A stretch of 64,000 bases of DNA from Cobetia amphilecti (GCF_030010415.1 NZ_JASCSA010000013.1); one strand, 5' to 3'; counted from the stretch's first letter, positions 1 to 11,267 are shown. A program made the numbers and translations. The notes: generated from the sequence alone by a model not told the origin.

Positions 1-177
1 CGTACTTTACGCACGAACCGCCGTGAGGGCAAGGGCTTTTTCAAGAGATTGTCATTCTCGGGACATACGGGTGACATCTCTGCTCTGCCTTTCTCTCCCC
101 TCCTCATACTGCTTCTCTTTTCTTGTTGTCCTCGTCGCGCCGTTGCTTGCTGACATCCTCCCCTGGCCAGAAACGCA

Positions 178-207
178 TTCGGCCCCGCCAGGAATGGCGG
201 GGCCGAA
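178..207 (-). terminator. Hairpin terminator after pssA
   Basis: A perfect 13-bp inverted repeat (178-190 with 195-207) encloses a GGAA loop about 30 bp beyond the pssA stop codon. The T-tract on the minus strand is weak, so termination strength is uncertain. In positions 1-177 I recognise no gene. Confidence 0.65.
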
Positions 208-238
208 TATCGATCATCACACTGCTGACAGCTGACGC

Positions 239-1090
239 TTACTTGTTACCGCGCAGCTTGCGCCCCAGCGCCATGATCGGGCCACTGGCGACATAGCAAC
301 CGAACAGGCCCAGCAGCATCACGGACGGCTCCAGCGAGATGACCACGAAGGCCAGCACGATGGCGAGCAGCGCCACGAAGGGCACCGGCCCCTTGAGGTC
401 GATTTCCTTGAAGCTGTAGTAGCGAATGTTCGACACCATCAGGATACCGGCAGCCGCGACCACGAAGACCATCAGCGACTTGAAGGCGAAGGTCTCGGCG
501 TCGAAGTTGTGCATGGTCCACACGCAGCCGGCCACGAGCGCCGCCGCTGCCGGGCTCGGCAGACCGATGAACCACTTCTTGTCGGTGGAGCCAATCTGGA
601 CGTTGAAGCGCGCCAGACGCAGTGCAGCGCCCGCCACGTAGACGAAGGCGGCGATCCAGCCGATCTTGCCGACATCCTGCAGAATCCAGCTGAAGGTGAC
701 CAGCGCCGGCGCCACGCCGAAGGACAGCATGTCCGCGAGGCTGTCGTACTCGGCACCGAAGGCGCTCTGGGTGTTGGTCAGGCGCGCCACACGACCATCC
801 AGGCCGTCGAGCACCATCGAGACGAAGATGGCGATGGAGGCGTTGGCAAACTCCCCGTTCAGCGCACACACCACAGCGAAGAAGCCGGAGAACAGCGCGG
901 AGGTGGTGAACAGGTTGGGCAGCAGATAGATGCCACGCCGACGAACGGGCTTGCCGTCCTCGATGGCTTCTTCCACGACTTCGCTGTCGTCGGTGAACTC
1001 CTCCACTACCTTGTCCAGCACTGAACTGCTACGGCGTGTCTGTGCTTCGGGGGCTTCTTCTGCGCCGGGATGTCGATTTTCGTCAGTCAT
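239..1090 (-). CDS. pssA: CDP-diacylglycerol--serine O-phosphatidyltransferase
   Basis: Makes phosphatidylserine from CDP-diacylglycerol and L-serine at the inner membrane, the first step to phosphatidylethanolamine. The CDP-alcohol phosphotransferase signature DGxxARx8GxxxDxxxD is complete at about residues 98-120 of the 283-residue product, followed by several hydrophobic segments. This is the integral-membrane (Bacillus-type) family, not the phospholipase-D-like PssA of E. coli. The first 50 residues are a polar, acidic extension before the membrane part. The ATG at 1090 is chosen because AAGGAA lies just upstream; an in-frame extension to 1183 has no such site. ilvC lies upstream on the same strand but a hairpin separates the two genes. 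Confidence 0.95.
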   Translation of the reverse strand: MTDENRHPGAEEAPEAQTRRSSSVLDKVVEEFTDDSEVVEEAIEDGKPVRRRGIYLLPNLFTTSALFSGFFAVVCALNGEFANASIAIFVSMVLDGLDGRVARLTNTQSAFGAEYDSLADMLSFGVAPALVTFSWILQDVGKIGWIAAFVYVAGAALRLARFNVQIGSTDKKWFIGLPSPAAAALVAGCVWTMHNFDAETFAFKSLMVFVVAAAGILMVSNIRYYSFKEIDLKGPVPFVALLAIVLAFVVISLEPSVMLLGLFGCYVASGPIMALGRKLRGNK

Positions 1091-1237
1091 GGGATTCCTT
1101 GCATCATGCCTCGTCGTGGCAGGGTAACCACATTCTACACCTGCCAGTGAGCGCGAATAGTGGTGACACCCTAGCGGCCTCACCGTCGACTGTCACTTCC
1201 CTCTCCCATTCGATAGCGCTTATAGAGCAACAACGCA

Positions 1238-1271
1238 AGCGGGGCGCCCTCCTGATGGAGAGCGCCCCGCT
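1238..1271 (-). terminator. Hairpin terminator after ilvC
   Basis: A 10-bp perfect stem (1238-1247 with 1262-1271), extended inside by a CTCC/GGAG pairing, lies just beyond the ilvC stop. It separates ilvC from pssA. Confidence 0.7.
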
Positions 1272-1299
1272 CATTTCACGCCGGATCCAATAGCCAGGA

Positions 1300-2316
1300 T
1301 CAGTTGCGTGACTTGTCGACCAGCTGGTTGGCAGTGATCCACGGCATCATGCCGCGCAGCTTCTCACCAGTCTGCTCGATCGGATGCTCGGCGTTCTGGC
1401 GACGACGGGCCGTCATGGACGGGTAGTTGGTGTTGCCTTCCTGGATGAACATCTTGGCGTATTCACCGCTCTGGATGCGCTTGAGTGCATTGCGCATGGC
1501 GACACGGGACTGCTCGTTGATGACTTCGGTGCCGGTCACGTACTCGCCATACTCCGCATTGTTGGAGATGGAGTAGTTCATGTTGGCGATGCCGCCTTCG
1601 TACATCAGGTCGACGATCAGCTTGAGCTCGTGCAGACACTCGAAGTAGGCCATTTCCGGTGCGTAGCCCGCTTCGGTCAGGGTCTCGAAGCCCATCTTGA
1701 CCAGCTCGACCGCGCCACCACACAGGACAGCCTGCTCACCGAACAGATCGGTTTCGGTCTCATCCTTGAAGGTGGTCTCGATGATGCCGGTACGGCCGCC
1801 GCCGACGCCTGCCGCGTAGGACAGTGCGATGTCCTTGGCCTGGCCAGTCGCATCCTGGTGGATGGCGATCAGATCCGGGATACCGCCGCCCTTCACGAAC
1901 TCGGAACGCACGGTGTGACCCGGCGCCTTCGGCGCGATCATGATGACGTCGAGGTCAGCACGCGGCACGACCTGGTTGTAGTGGACGTTGAAGCCGTGAG
2001 CGAAGGCCAGGGTCGCGCCCTGCTTCAGGTTCGGTTCCACCTGGTTCTCGTAGATGGCCTTCTGGTTCTCGTCCGGCGCCAGAATCATGACCAGGTCGGC
2101 AGCCTTGACCGCTTCCTCGACTTCAGCAACCTTCAGACCAGCCGCTTCGGCCTTGGCCCAGCTGGAGGAAGAGCGACGCAGGGCTACGGTGACGTCGACG
2201 CCGGATTCCTTCAGGTTGTTCGCGTGGGCGTGACCCTGGGAACCGTAACCGAGGATGACCACTTTCTTGCCCTGGATGAGGGAGAGGTCACAATCCTTGT
2301 CGTAATAGAGTTTCAT
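1300..2316 (-). CDS. ilvC: Ketol-acid reductoisomerase
   Basis: Converts 2-acetolactate and 2-aceto-2-hydroxybutyrate to the dihydroxy acids of valine/leucine and isoleucine synthesis, using NADPH and Mg2+. The N-terminal Rossmann motif GYGSQGHAHA is at residues 24-33, and the knotted C-terminal domain is the short class I type (338 residues, normal length). Two ATGs, 6 bp apart, are possible. AGGAG sits 8 nt before the one at 2316 but only 2 nt before the one at 2322, so 2316 is preferred. It is transcribed divergently from ilvY, the classical arrangement in which IlvY activates ilvC when its substrates accumulate. Confidence 0.97.
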   Translation of the reverse strand: MKLYYDKDCDLSLIQGKKVVILGYGSQGHAHANNLKESGVDVTVALRRSSSSWAKAEAAGLKVAEVEEAVKAADLVMILAPDENQKAIYENQVEPNLKQGATLAFAHGFNVHYNQVVPRADLDVIMIAPKAPGHTVRSEFVKGGGIPDLIAIHQDATGQAKDIALSYAAGVGGGRTGIIETTFKDETETDLFGEQAVLCGGAVELVKMGFETLTEAGYAPEMAYFECLHELKLIVDLMYEGGIANMNYSISNNAEYGEYVTGTEVINEQSRVAMRNALKRIQSGEYAKMFIQEGNTNYPSMTARRRQNAEHPIEQTGEKLRGMMPWITANQLVDKSRN

Positions 2317-2544
2317 CGTCATTGCTCCTGGCGGCTCACCCCGTCAGCGGGATGGCGTGAGATCTTGAAAGAGTGTCTGTTGTTCTTGCGACCCTTCCCG
2401 CGAGGGAAAGGCGTATGACAGTGTCCAGCGCCGACGGCCATCTGTCTCGGCCGCTCTGCGTCCTGGGGAGGTCGTGCGCCTTGGATCAAGGTCTGCCGTC
2501 CTCCTCCTGCGCGGCGATGAGTCCACCTTACCTGCACCTCGACA

Positions 2545-2590
2545 TTGCGTAAAATGCTATATTTGCACCATCATATGTCATATTACGCAA
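2545..2590. promoter_or_regulatory. Inverted repeat in ilvC-ilvY intergenic region, possible IlvY operator
   Basis: The 320-bp gap between ilvC and ilvY is AT-rich around 2545-2600. It contains two perfect 8-bp arms, TTGCGTAA (2545-2552) and TTACGCAA (2583-2590), whose centres are 38 bp apart. LysR-type regulators usually bind such interrupted dyads between divergent genes, so this is the best operator candidate. I could not assign -10/-35 elements with confidence. The rest of the gap shows no gene. Confidence 0.5.
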
Positions 2591-2636
2591 CACAAGGCAT
2601 TTCCCCCTTCAGCACTCACCGACAGCGGACTCCGGC

Positions 2637-3566
2637 ATGGACAATCGTCAACTCAAGCAATTCCTGACCCTCGCCGAAACGCTGCATTTCGGGCGCGCCA
2701 GCACTGCCTGCCACCTGAGCGCCTCTGCCCTGTCACGTGCCATCCGTGCCATGGAGGAAGAGCTGGGCGTCAGCCTGTTCGAACGCGACAACCGCAGCGT
2801 CGCGCTGACACCGGCGGGTGAACGCTTCCGTCGTCATGCTCGCGAACTCCTGAGTCAATGGGATGACATTCGCCAGTCACTGCTGGAAGACAGCGATGAG
2901 CTGCGCGGCGAGCTCTCCCTGTATTGCTCGGTGACCGCCAGCTACAGCTTTCTCTACGAGATTCTGGCCACCTTCCGTGCCCGCCATCCGCATGTGGAGC
3001 TCAAGCTGCATACCGGCGACCCCGCCGTGGCCTTGGAGCGTGTCCTGATGGGCCACGAGGACCTGGCGATCGCCGCGCGCCCCGACGTGCTGCCTTCACG
3101 TCTCGCCTTCACCGACTTCGCCGAGTCGCCACTGCGCTTCATTGCCCCGCGTCGTGATGGCCCCGGCCAGCAACTGGAAGGCATCGGCGAGGCAGACGAT
3201 TCGGCGGCGGGCGACGACCACATCGACTGGACACGCGTACCGATGATCCTGTCGGAGACCGGCCTGGCGCGCGAGCGCTTCGATGCCTGGTGCCACACAC
3301 GCGGCATCAAGCCGCGCCTGTATGCCCAGGTCGCCGGCAACGAGGCCATCGTCAGCATGGTCGGACTGGGCTTCGGGATCGGCGTGGTGCCGCAGATCGT
3401 GCTCGACAATTCGCCGCTGGCCGACCAGGTGCGCATCCTTGATGTCGATCCGCCGCTGACCCCCTACAAGGTCGGCCTGTGCGTACAGGAAAAACGCCTG
3501 CGTCACCCGCTGGTGCGCGCGTTGTGGGAGCAACTGCCCGGCTCGCCGCAGCGCCCCGCTGACTGA
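2637..3566 (+). CDS. ilvY: LysR-family regulator IlvY
   Basis: Transcriptional activator of ilvC. The N-terminal winged HTH covers about residues 1-60 (QLKQFLTLAETLHFGRAS start, with the typical LFERDNRSVALTPAG end of the wing region), followed by a LysR substrate-binding domain; 309 residues is normal for the family. In E. coli IlvY senses acetolactate or acetohydroxybutyrate and also represses itself. The assignment rests on divergence from ilvC plus similarity of the HTH. The ribosome binding site before ATG 2637 is weak. Confidence 0.9.
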   Translation: MDNRQLKQFLTLAETLHFGRASTACHLSASALSRAIRAMEEELGVSLFERDNRSVALTPAGERFRRHARELLSQWDDIRQSLLEDSDELRGELSLYCSVTASYSFLYEILATFRARHPHVELKLHTGDPAVALERVLMGHEDLAIAARPDVLPSRLAFTDFAESPLRFIAPRRDGPGQQLEGIGEADDSAAGDDHIDWTRVPMILSETGLARERFDAWCHTRGIKPRLYAQVAGNEAIVSMVGLGFGIGVVPQIVLDNSPLADQVRILDVDPPLTPYKVGLCVQEKRLRHPLVRALWEQLPGSPQRPAD

Positions 3567-3605
3567 TGCCTGGTAGCGAGCCAACGAAAATGGCGCAGCA
3601 ACGAA

Positions 3606-3629
3606 AACGGCGCCCCGAGGGGCGCCGTT
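3606..3629. terminator. Bidirectional terminator between ilvY and ilvH
   Basis: A perfect 11-bp stem (3606-3616 with 3619-3629) with AA/TT ends lies between the convergent genes ilvY and ilvH and could serve both. Confidence 0.8.
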
Positions 3630-3657
3630 CTTGTCTTGCGTTTCCACCACCACCGTC

Positions 3658-4149
3658 TTACAGGCTCAACACCTTCTCACCGCGGGCGATGCCGGAGACA
3701 CCGGTACGTGCCACTTCCAGCACGCCTACCGGCTGCATCGCCGCCAGGAAGGCATCCAGCTTGCCACCGTCGCCGGTGATCTGGATGGTGTAGAGGCTCG
3801 GCGTGATGTCGACGATCTGGGCACGGAAGATGTCCGCCGTGCGCTTGATCTCGTCACGCTGGGCGCCCAACGCCTTGACCTTGACCAGCATCAGCTCGCG
3901 CTCGATGTGGCTGCCCTCGGTGAGATCCACCAGCTTGACCACATCCACCAGCTTGTTGAGGTGTTTGGTGATCTGCTCGATGACGCGATCTTCACCGACC
4001 GTGGTGACGGTCAGACGGGACAGGGTCGCGTCTTCGGTCGGGGCCACGTTGAGGGTCTCGATGTTGAAGTTGCGCTGTGAAAACAGGCCGACGACCCGTG
4101 ACAGCGCGCCCGGTTCGTTTTCCATCAGAATGGAGATGATATGGCGCAT
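3658..4149 (-). CDS. ilvH: Acetolactate synthase small (regulatory) subunit
   Basis: Regulatory subunit that confers valine feedback inhibition on, and raises the activity of, the IlvI catalytic subunit. An N-terminal ACT domain begins with RHIISILMENEPGALSRVVG and spans roughly residues 2-78; the C-terminal half is the usual small-subunit domain. At 163 residues it has normal length. Its ATG overlaps the ilvI stop as TGATG, so the two are almost certainly translationally coupled. Confidence 0.97.
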   Translation of the reverse strand: MRHIISILMENEPGALSRVVGLFSQRNFNIETLNVAPTEDATLSRLTVTTVGEDRVIEQITKHLNKLVDVVKLVDLTEGSHIERELMLVKVKALGAQRDEIKRTADIFRAQIVDITPSLYTIQITGDGGKLDAFLAAMQPVGVLEVARTGVSGIARGEKVLSL

Positions 4150-5873
4150 CAGGTCCGCTCCGTCTTCGTAAGCAGCATGTCACGCATGGAGCCGAGAGGC
4201 ACCTGCATCGGGTAGACGTGTTCACGCGGGTCGACATAGATGTCGAGGAACACCAGCTCGTCCTTGTTGCGGAAGGCTTCTTCCAGCGCAGGCTCGAGCT
4301 CCTCCACCGTGTGCACCTTGATGGCACGGAAGCCATAGGCACCCGCCAGCTGCACGAAGTCAGGCAGCGACTCCATATAGGAATGCGAGTGACGGGACTT
4401 GTAGTTCAGGTCCTGCCACTGACGCACCATGCCCAGCGACTGGTTGTTGAGGTTGATGATCTTGACCCCGATCCCGTACTGCTTACAGGTCGAGAACTCC
4501 TGCATCATCATCTGGAAGCTGCCTTCACCGGTGAACAGCACCACATCGTCTTCCGGGTAGGACATCTTGATGCCCATGGCCGCCGGGAAACCGAAGCCCA
4601 TGGTGCCCAGACCACCAGAGGTGATCCAGCGGTTGGGGCGCTGGAACTTGTAGTACTGGGCGGCGAACATCTGGTGCTGACCGACATCGGTGGCGACGAA
4701 GGCTTCGCCACGCGTCGCACGGTGCACGGCTTCCACCACCTGCTGCGGCTTGAGCGGCTCACCCGGGGCGGACGGCTCATACAGCTTGCCTTCACGCTCG
4801 GCACGCCAACCATCGATCTGGGACCACCAGGCCTCCAGTGCATCAGGATTGGCCAGCTCGCGACCCTGCACGAGGCTGATCATCTCGTTGATCACGGCAT
4901 CGGCCGGACCGACGATCGGCACATCGGCGCGCACGGTCTTGGAGACCGAGCTCGGGTCGATGTCGACGTGGATGATCTTGGCCGTCGGGCAGAACTTCGA
5001 GGTGTTGTTGGTCACGCGGTCATCGAAGCGCGCACCGATGCAGATGATCAGATCGGTGTGGTGCATGGCATTGTTCGACTCGTAGGAGCCGTGCATGCCG
5101 GGCCAGCCCAGACACTGCCGATCGCCCTGCGGGTAGGCACCGATGCCCATCAGCGAGGTGGTGATCGGGAAGTTGAGGCGGCGCACCAGGTCAGTCAGCG
5201 CTTCGCTGGCACGCCCGGACACCACACCACCGCCGGTGAAGAACAGCGGGCGACGTGCCTTGAGCATCAGCTCGACGGCTTTCTTGATCTGGCCGCTGTG
5301 GCCACGGGTGACCGGGCTATAGGAGCGCATGCGTACCTTCTTGGGGTAGCTGTACTCATAGCGTTCGGTCGGGGCGGTCATGTCCTTCGGGATATCGATG
5401 ACGACCGGCCCCGGGCGACCACTGGAGGCCAGATAGAAGGCCTTCTTGATCACCTCGGGAATCTCGCTCGGGTGCTTGATCGAGAAGCTGTGCTTCACGA
5501 TCGGGCGGGTCACACCGACGATGTCGGTTTCCTGGAAGGCGTCTTCACCGATCAGGTGGCTGGCGACCTGGCCACACAGCACGACCATGGGGATCGAGTC
5601 CATGTAGGCCGTGGCGATACCGGTGACAGCATTGGTCGCGCCCGGGCCTGAGGTGACCAGCACCACACCCGGCTTGCCGGAGGCGCGCGCGTAACCATCG
5701 GCGGCGTGGGTCGCGGCCTGCTCGTGACGGACCAGAATGTGCTGGACCTTGTCCTGGCGGAACAGGGCGTCATAGATATGCAGCGCCGCTCCACCGGGAT
5801 AGCCGTAAATATATTCCACGCCCTCGTCATGCAGGGCGCGGGCGATCATGTCAGCGCCGGAAAGCAATTCCAC
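4149..5873 (-). CDS. ilvI: Acetolactate synthase large (catalytic) subunit
   Basis: Thiamine-diphosphate and FAD enzyme joining pyruvate to pyruvate or 2-oxobutyrate, the first common step of branched-chain amino acid synthesis. The product (574 residues) has the N-terminal GYPGGAAL segment followed by the ThDP-activating glutamate region, and the C-terminal GEGS...NLNNQS ThDP/Mg motif. The reading frame stays open to 5981, but similarity begins at VELLSGADM. A GTG at 5873 is preceded by AGGGGAG about 9 nt upstream, so GTG is taken as start. Operon: ilvI-ilvH, with ilvC separate. Confidence 0.95.
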   Translation of the reverse strand: MELLSGADMIARALHDEGVEYIYGYPGGAALHIYDALFRQDKVQHILVRHEQAATHAADGYARASGKPGVVLVTSGPGATNAVTGIATAYMDSIPMVVLCGQVASHLIGEDAFQETDIVGVTRPIVKHSFSIKHPSEIPEVIKKAFYLASSGRPGPVVIDIPKDMTAPTERYEYSYPKKVRMRSYSPVTRGHSGQIKKAVELMLKARRPLFFTGGGVVSGRASEALTDLVRRLNFPITTSLMGIGAYPQGDRQCLGWPGMHGSYESNNAMHHTDLIICIGARFDDRVTNNTSKFCPTAKIIHVDIDPSSVSKTVRADVPIVGPADAVINEMISLVQGRELANPDALEAWWSQIDGWRAEREGKLYEPSAPGEPLKPQQVVEAVHRATRGEAFVATDVGQHQMFAAQYYKFQRPNRWITSGGLGTMGFGFPAAMGIKMSYPEDDVVLFTGEGSFQMMMQEFSTCKQYGIGVKIINLNNQSLGMVRQWQDLNYKSRHSHSYMESLPDFVQLAGAYGFRAIKVHTVEELEPALEEAFRNKDELVFLDIYVDPREHVYPMQVPLGSMRDMLLTKTERT

Positions 5874-6386
5874 TTGGTTATTCTCCCCTGGAGGTCTCGA
5901 GTGCGTCCGGCGGCAATGCGCAAGCCGGATCGAGTGCGACCTGAATGTCGCTACCGCAGAAATTGCGGCACCTGATGCCAAACCCTGGCGTCTGCGGCCC
6001 GGTTAGGGCCTGCACTCTTGTCGCATCGGTTGGATGCGGTCGGGGCTGATGGCCGGTCGGTACGGTTGGCGTACCCGGACCGGCGTATCCTTTGACAGGC
6101 GGACAGCGACTCAGCGTCTGTCCTTCACGCGGCGCTTCGAGGGTCGCCCGAATGGCCGCGCCCGCAATCAGGAATGGTCAAGAGTCCAACAGCCGCAAGG
6201 GGCTGTCAACTCAACCTTACGCCAGTGTGCGCCGCCTGCGCCAAATGCCACATCGATAACAACGAATCCGGCCATAAGCGTGCGCAAAACCTCACCAATG
6301 GCGATAAATTCGCAATTTTCTGCTTCGTGAATTTCAGCCTGCCTCACGCCGGGTTGTCTTTTTGCGCCCGGGCGGCAGACACGAAA
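5874..6386 (-). other. Long region upstream of ilvIH, no gene identified
   Basis: About 510 bp without a convincing gene. Small inverted repeats occur at 6189-6206 (ACAGCC/GGCTGT) and 6101-6123 (GGACAG/CTGTCC), neither followed by a T-run. A minus-strand reading frame of 35 codons from ATG 6275 encodes FVVID near its start, but it has no well-placed ribosome binding site and no terminator follows it. In E. coli ilvIH has a long Lrp-bound upstream region; a similar role here is only a guess. Confidence 0.4.
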
Positions 6387-6433
6387 ACGCCCCACCGCAA
6401 GCGGAAGGGCGTGCTTCCGTCACGGTGGGGCGT
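6387..6433 (-). terminator. Terminator after clpB
   Basis: An 11-bp outer stem (6387-6397 with 6423-6433) encloses a second hairpin CGGAAG/CTTCCG (6402-6419). TTTTCG follows on the minus strand. Confidence 0.8.
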
Positions 6434-6451
6434 CACTCATGGGCGCGCGAA

Positions 6452-9100
<2,649 letters not shown>

Positions 9101-9108
9101 GGTGCCTT

Positions 9109-9177
9109 CTCCTGAGAGTCATGGCGGTACTCCTTTTCTCAGGAGCTTCGCCTGTAACATTTCGTATCTGACTCTCA
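9109..9177 (-). promoter_or_regulatory. clpB mRNA leader with Shine-Dalgarno-sequestering helix (candidate RNA thermometer)
   Basis: In the mRNA, CUCCUGAGA (9145-9137) is perfectly complementary to UCUCAGGAG (9117-9109), which contains the clpB ribosome binding site; the loop is 19 nt. A competing 9-nt complementarity, UGAGAGUCA (9177-9169) with UGACUCUCA (9121-9113), overlaps the first, but its 5' arm lies at or before the predicted transcript start. Inside the loop, AAGGAG precedes an out-of-frame ATG at 9122. The pairing is seen in the sequence; temperature control is inference. Confidence 0.5.
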
Positions 9178-9205
9178 AGATGGGGGCTGGCGCACGGCTT
9201 TCAAG
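9178..9205 (-). promoter_or_regulatory. sigma32 heat-shock promoter of clpB
   Basis: On the minus strand CTTGAAA (9205-9199) and CCCCATCT (9185-9178) are separated by 13 nt. Both elements match the RpoH consensus (CTTGAAA, CCCCATnT) and spacing. The expected start, near 9171, gives a leader of about 70 nt. Confidence 0.92.
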
Positions 9206-9312
9206 GCAGGATTCGCCGCGCTGCAGCATGTTGTGGCATTTGCCTGATCCAGGTCAGATTCCCGCCGCCACGACGACCCGCCGCCCCCGCCGGCCATCAT
9301 CTTTGCCACACA

Positions 9313-9360
9313 CACAAACGCCCCGCCAACCTGAGACATCAGGTCAGCGGGGCGTTTGTG
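9313..9360 (-). terminator. Terminator after pgeF
   Basis: A perfect 14-bp stem (9313-9326 with 9347-9360) has an internal ACCTGA/TCAGGT hairpin. It lies beyond the pgeF stop and upstream of the clpB promoter, insulating clpB from the rluD-pgeF transcript. Confidence 0.85.
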
Positions 9361-9391
9361 GGTACTGCATGCCAATGCGCTGATCAGCGCC

Positions 9392-10168
9392 TCAGCGCAG
9401 CCAGATCACCGTGGCGAGGCGTCCGGTCACGCCATCATCACGCCGGTGGGAATAGAAGCGTGATTCAGAGGCGGTACAGAAGTGCCCGCCACTGACATGA
9501 CCGACCCCGGCACGCTCGAGACGCAGGCGTGCCAGCTTGTAGAGATCACCCATGTAGTGACCGAGCCGGTAGGGGCTGGCCTCGAAAGCGTCATCGGCCT
9601 CAGGCAAATCCGCGATGAAGGCATCACGCACCTCGGGGCCGACCTCGAACTGCGCATTGGAGATCGCCGGGCCCAGCCAGGCCATCAGCTCGCCGGGGTC
9701 ATCACCGAGACGCTCGATGGTGGCTTCCAGCACGCCTTCGACCAGCCCGCGCCAACCCGCGTGTGCCACACCGACGCGCGTGCCCTGCCGATCACAAAAC
9801 AGCACCGGCAGGCAGTCCGCCGTCATCACCACACAGGCCTGCCCGGTGCCGGTACTGATGCAGGCATCCGCCCGTGGCGGCGCATCCGGCCGGTCTTCGG
9901 CGTGGCAGACATCGAAGGCATCCACCACCTGAGTGCCGTGCACCTGATCCAGCCACGCCAGCGGACGGCCATCATCGACCTCCGCGGCGAGCAGCTCGCG
10001 CACCTGCGCCACCATCGCCGGGTCATCACCCACATGCAGCGCCGGATTGAAGCCGGCATACGGCCCCTGGCTGGGGCCGCTCTCACGCGTGGTCACGAAG
10101 GCCTGCACCGGGCTCGGCGCGGGCCAGTCCGGCAGTATCAGGGTCGGGCGTAGACTCTCGTCGTGCAT
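9392..10168 (-). CDS. pgeF: PgeF/YfiH (laccase-domain, LACC1-like) protein
   Basis: Member of the YfiH/PgeF family, described as a purine-nucleoside phosphorylase/adenosine deaminase and, in E. coli, as an editor of misincorporated L-Ser in peptidoglycan precursors. The family metal-site and core motifs are present: DQVHG, TADCLPVLF, VAHAGWRGL, LGPAI and a terminal FYSHRRD. At 258 residues the length is normal. AAGGAGAGG precedes the ATG. It lies 39 bp after rluD on the same strand, as in E. coli (yfiO | rluD-yfiH-clpB). Confidence 0.92.
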   Translation of the reverse strand: MHDESLRPTLILPDWPAPSPVQAFVTTRESGPSQGPYAGFNPALHVGDDPAMVAQVRELLAAEVDDGRPLAWLDQVHGTQVVDAFDVCHAEDRPDAPPRADACISTGTGQACVVMTADCLPVLFCDRQGTRVGVAHAGWRGLVEGVLEATIERLGDDPGELMAWLGPAISNAQFEVGPEVRDAFIADLPEADDAFEASPYRLGHYMGDLYKLARLRLERAGVGHVSGGHFCTASESRFYSHRRDDGVTGRLATVIWLR

Positions 10169-10207
10169 AACCTCTCCTTGTGCGGCGTGTCGCGCGAGCC
10201 TGCCGCC

Positions 10208-11161
10208 TCAGCGAGCGATGTCTTCCTTGAGATAGTCGATCAGCACCAGCATGTCGCCCGGCATCTCGGCGCGGAATTCGACTTCCTTGCCCGTGATCGG
10301 GTGGATGAAGGCGAGACGACGGGCATGCAGTGCCTGACGCGGGAACTGACGCAGCAGCTCCTTGAGCGGGTCACTGGCCCCCGGCGGCAGCTTCAGACGC
10401 CCGCCGTAGACCGGGTCTCCGACCAGCGGATAGCGCTGGTGCGCCATGTGCACGCGAATCTGGTGGGTACGCCCGGTTTCCAGCTTGCAGCGGATATGGG
10501 TGTGACCCCGGAAACGCTCCACCACGCGGAAGTGGGTGACCGCCGGCTTGCCACTGTGAGTGACGGCCTGACGCTTGCGGTCCTTGGGGTGACGCCCGAT
10601 GGGCGCATCCACGGTGGCACCGGAGGTCAGCACGCCCGTGACGACGGCATCATACTCGCGCGACACGGTACGGGCCTGCAGCTGCTCGACCAGGTCCGCC
10701 TGGGCGGTCAATGACTTGGCCACCACCATCAGGCCGCTGGTGTCCTTGTCGAGACGGTGCACGATGCCGGCACGCGGCATCATGGAATTGCCCGGACAAT
10801 GATGCAGGATGGCGTTGAGCAGCGTGCCATCGTGATTACCCGCGCCCGGGTGCACGACCATGCCGTGCTCCTTGTTGATGACCAGCACGTCGTCGTCTTC
10901 ATAGACGATCTCGAGCTCGATATCTTCCGGCTCGTGGCTGACTTCCTCTTCAAGCTCGGCGGTCAGGGCCAGACGTTCACCGCCATAGACCTTCTCGCGG
11001 GGTTTGACGGCGGCACCGTCGAGGGTCAGCGCACCGGTCTTGATCCAGTGCTTGAGACGCTCGCGGGAATAGTCGGAGAAGATCTCGGCGCAGGCCTGAT
11101 CAAGGCGCATGCCAATCATCGCCTCCGGGATCCGCTCTTCGCGGTTGATGGTGTCTGCCAT
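10208..11161 (-). CDS. rluD: 23S rRNA pseudouridine(1911/1915/1917) synthase
   Basis: Isomerises three uridines in helix 69 of 23S rRNA, needed for normal ribosome assembly. An N-terminal S4 RNA-binding domain (about residues 18-80) is followed by the catalytic RluA-family domain with HRLDKDTSG at 135-143; Asp138 is the expected nucleophile. Its length of 317 is close to the usual 326. It is divergent from bamD and followed by pgeF. Synteny with bamD supports RluD rather than RluC. Confidence 0.95.
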   Translation of the reverse strand: MADTINREERIPEAMIGMRLDQACAEIFSDYSRERLKHWIKTGALTLDGAAVKPREKVYGGERLALTAELEEEVSHEPEDIELEIVYEDDDVLVINKEHGMVVHPGAGNHDGTLLNAILHHCPGNSMMPRAGIVHRLDKDTSGLMVVAKSLTAQADLVEQLQARTVSREYDAVVTGVLTSGATVDAPIGRHPKDRKRQAVTHSGKPAVTHFRVVERFRGHTHIRCKLETGRTHQIRVHMAHQRYPLVGDPVYGGRLKLPPGASDPLKELLRQFPRQALHARRLAFIHPITGKEVEFRAEMPGDMLVLIDYLKEDIAR

Positions 11162-11179
11162 ATTGCTCTCTGAGGCCGT

Positions 11180-11208
11180 TTCGCACGAAAGGGCCTTTGC
11201 TTTATAGT
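11180..11208 (+). promoter_or_regulatory. Possible sigma70 promoter of bamD
   Basis: TTCGCA (11180-11185) and TATAGT (11203-11208) are 17 bp apart, about 60 bp before the bamD start, in the gap between divergent rluD and bamD. Confidence 0.5.
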
Positions 11209-11267
11209 GAGTGCGGATCGGCGGATTCTAGCATGCCCGCCATGGATTGCCCGAGATGAGGAAACCG

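Noticed and set aside
23..235. 70-codon frame at the window start
   Set aside because: It runs through the pssA terminator hairpin, has no ribosome site and a Ser/Leu-rich product without known motifs.
4218..5651. 477-codon plus-strand frame opposite ilvI
   Set aside because: A shadow of the ilvI coding sequence; His/Asp/Arg-rich product without any family motif.
6168..6395. 75-codon minus-strand frame between clpB and ilvI
   Set aside because: It starts inside the clpB terminator and lacks a ribosome site; the shorter version from 6275 is discussed only as a weak leader-peptide idea.
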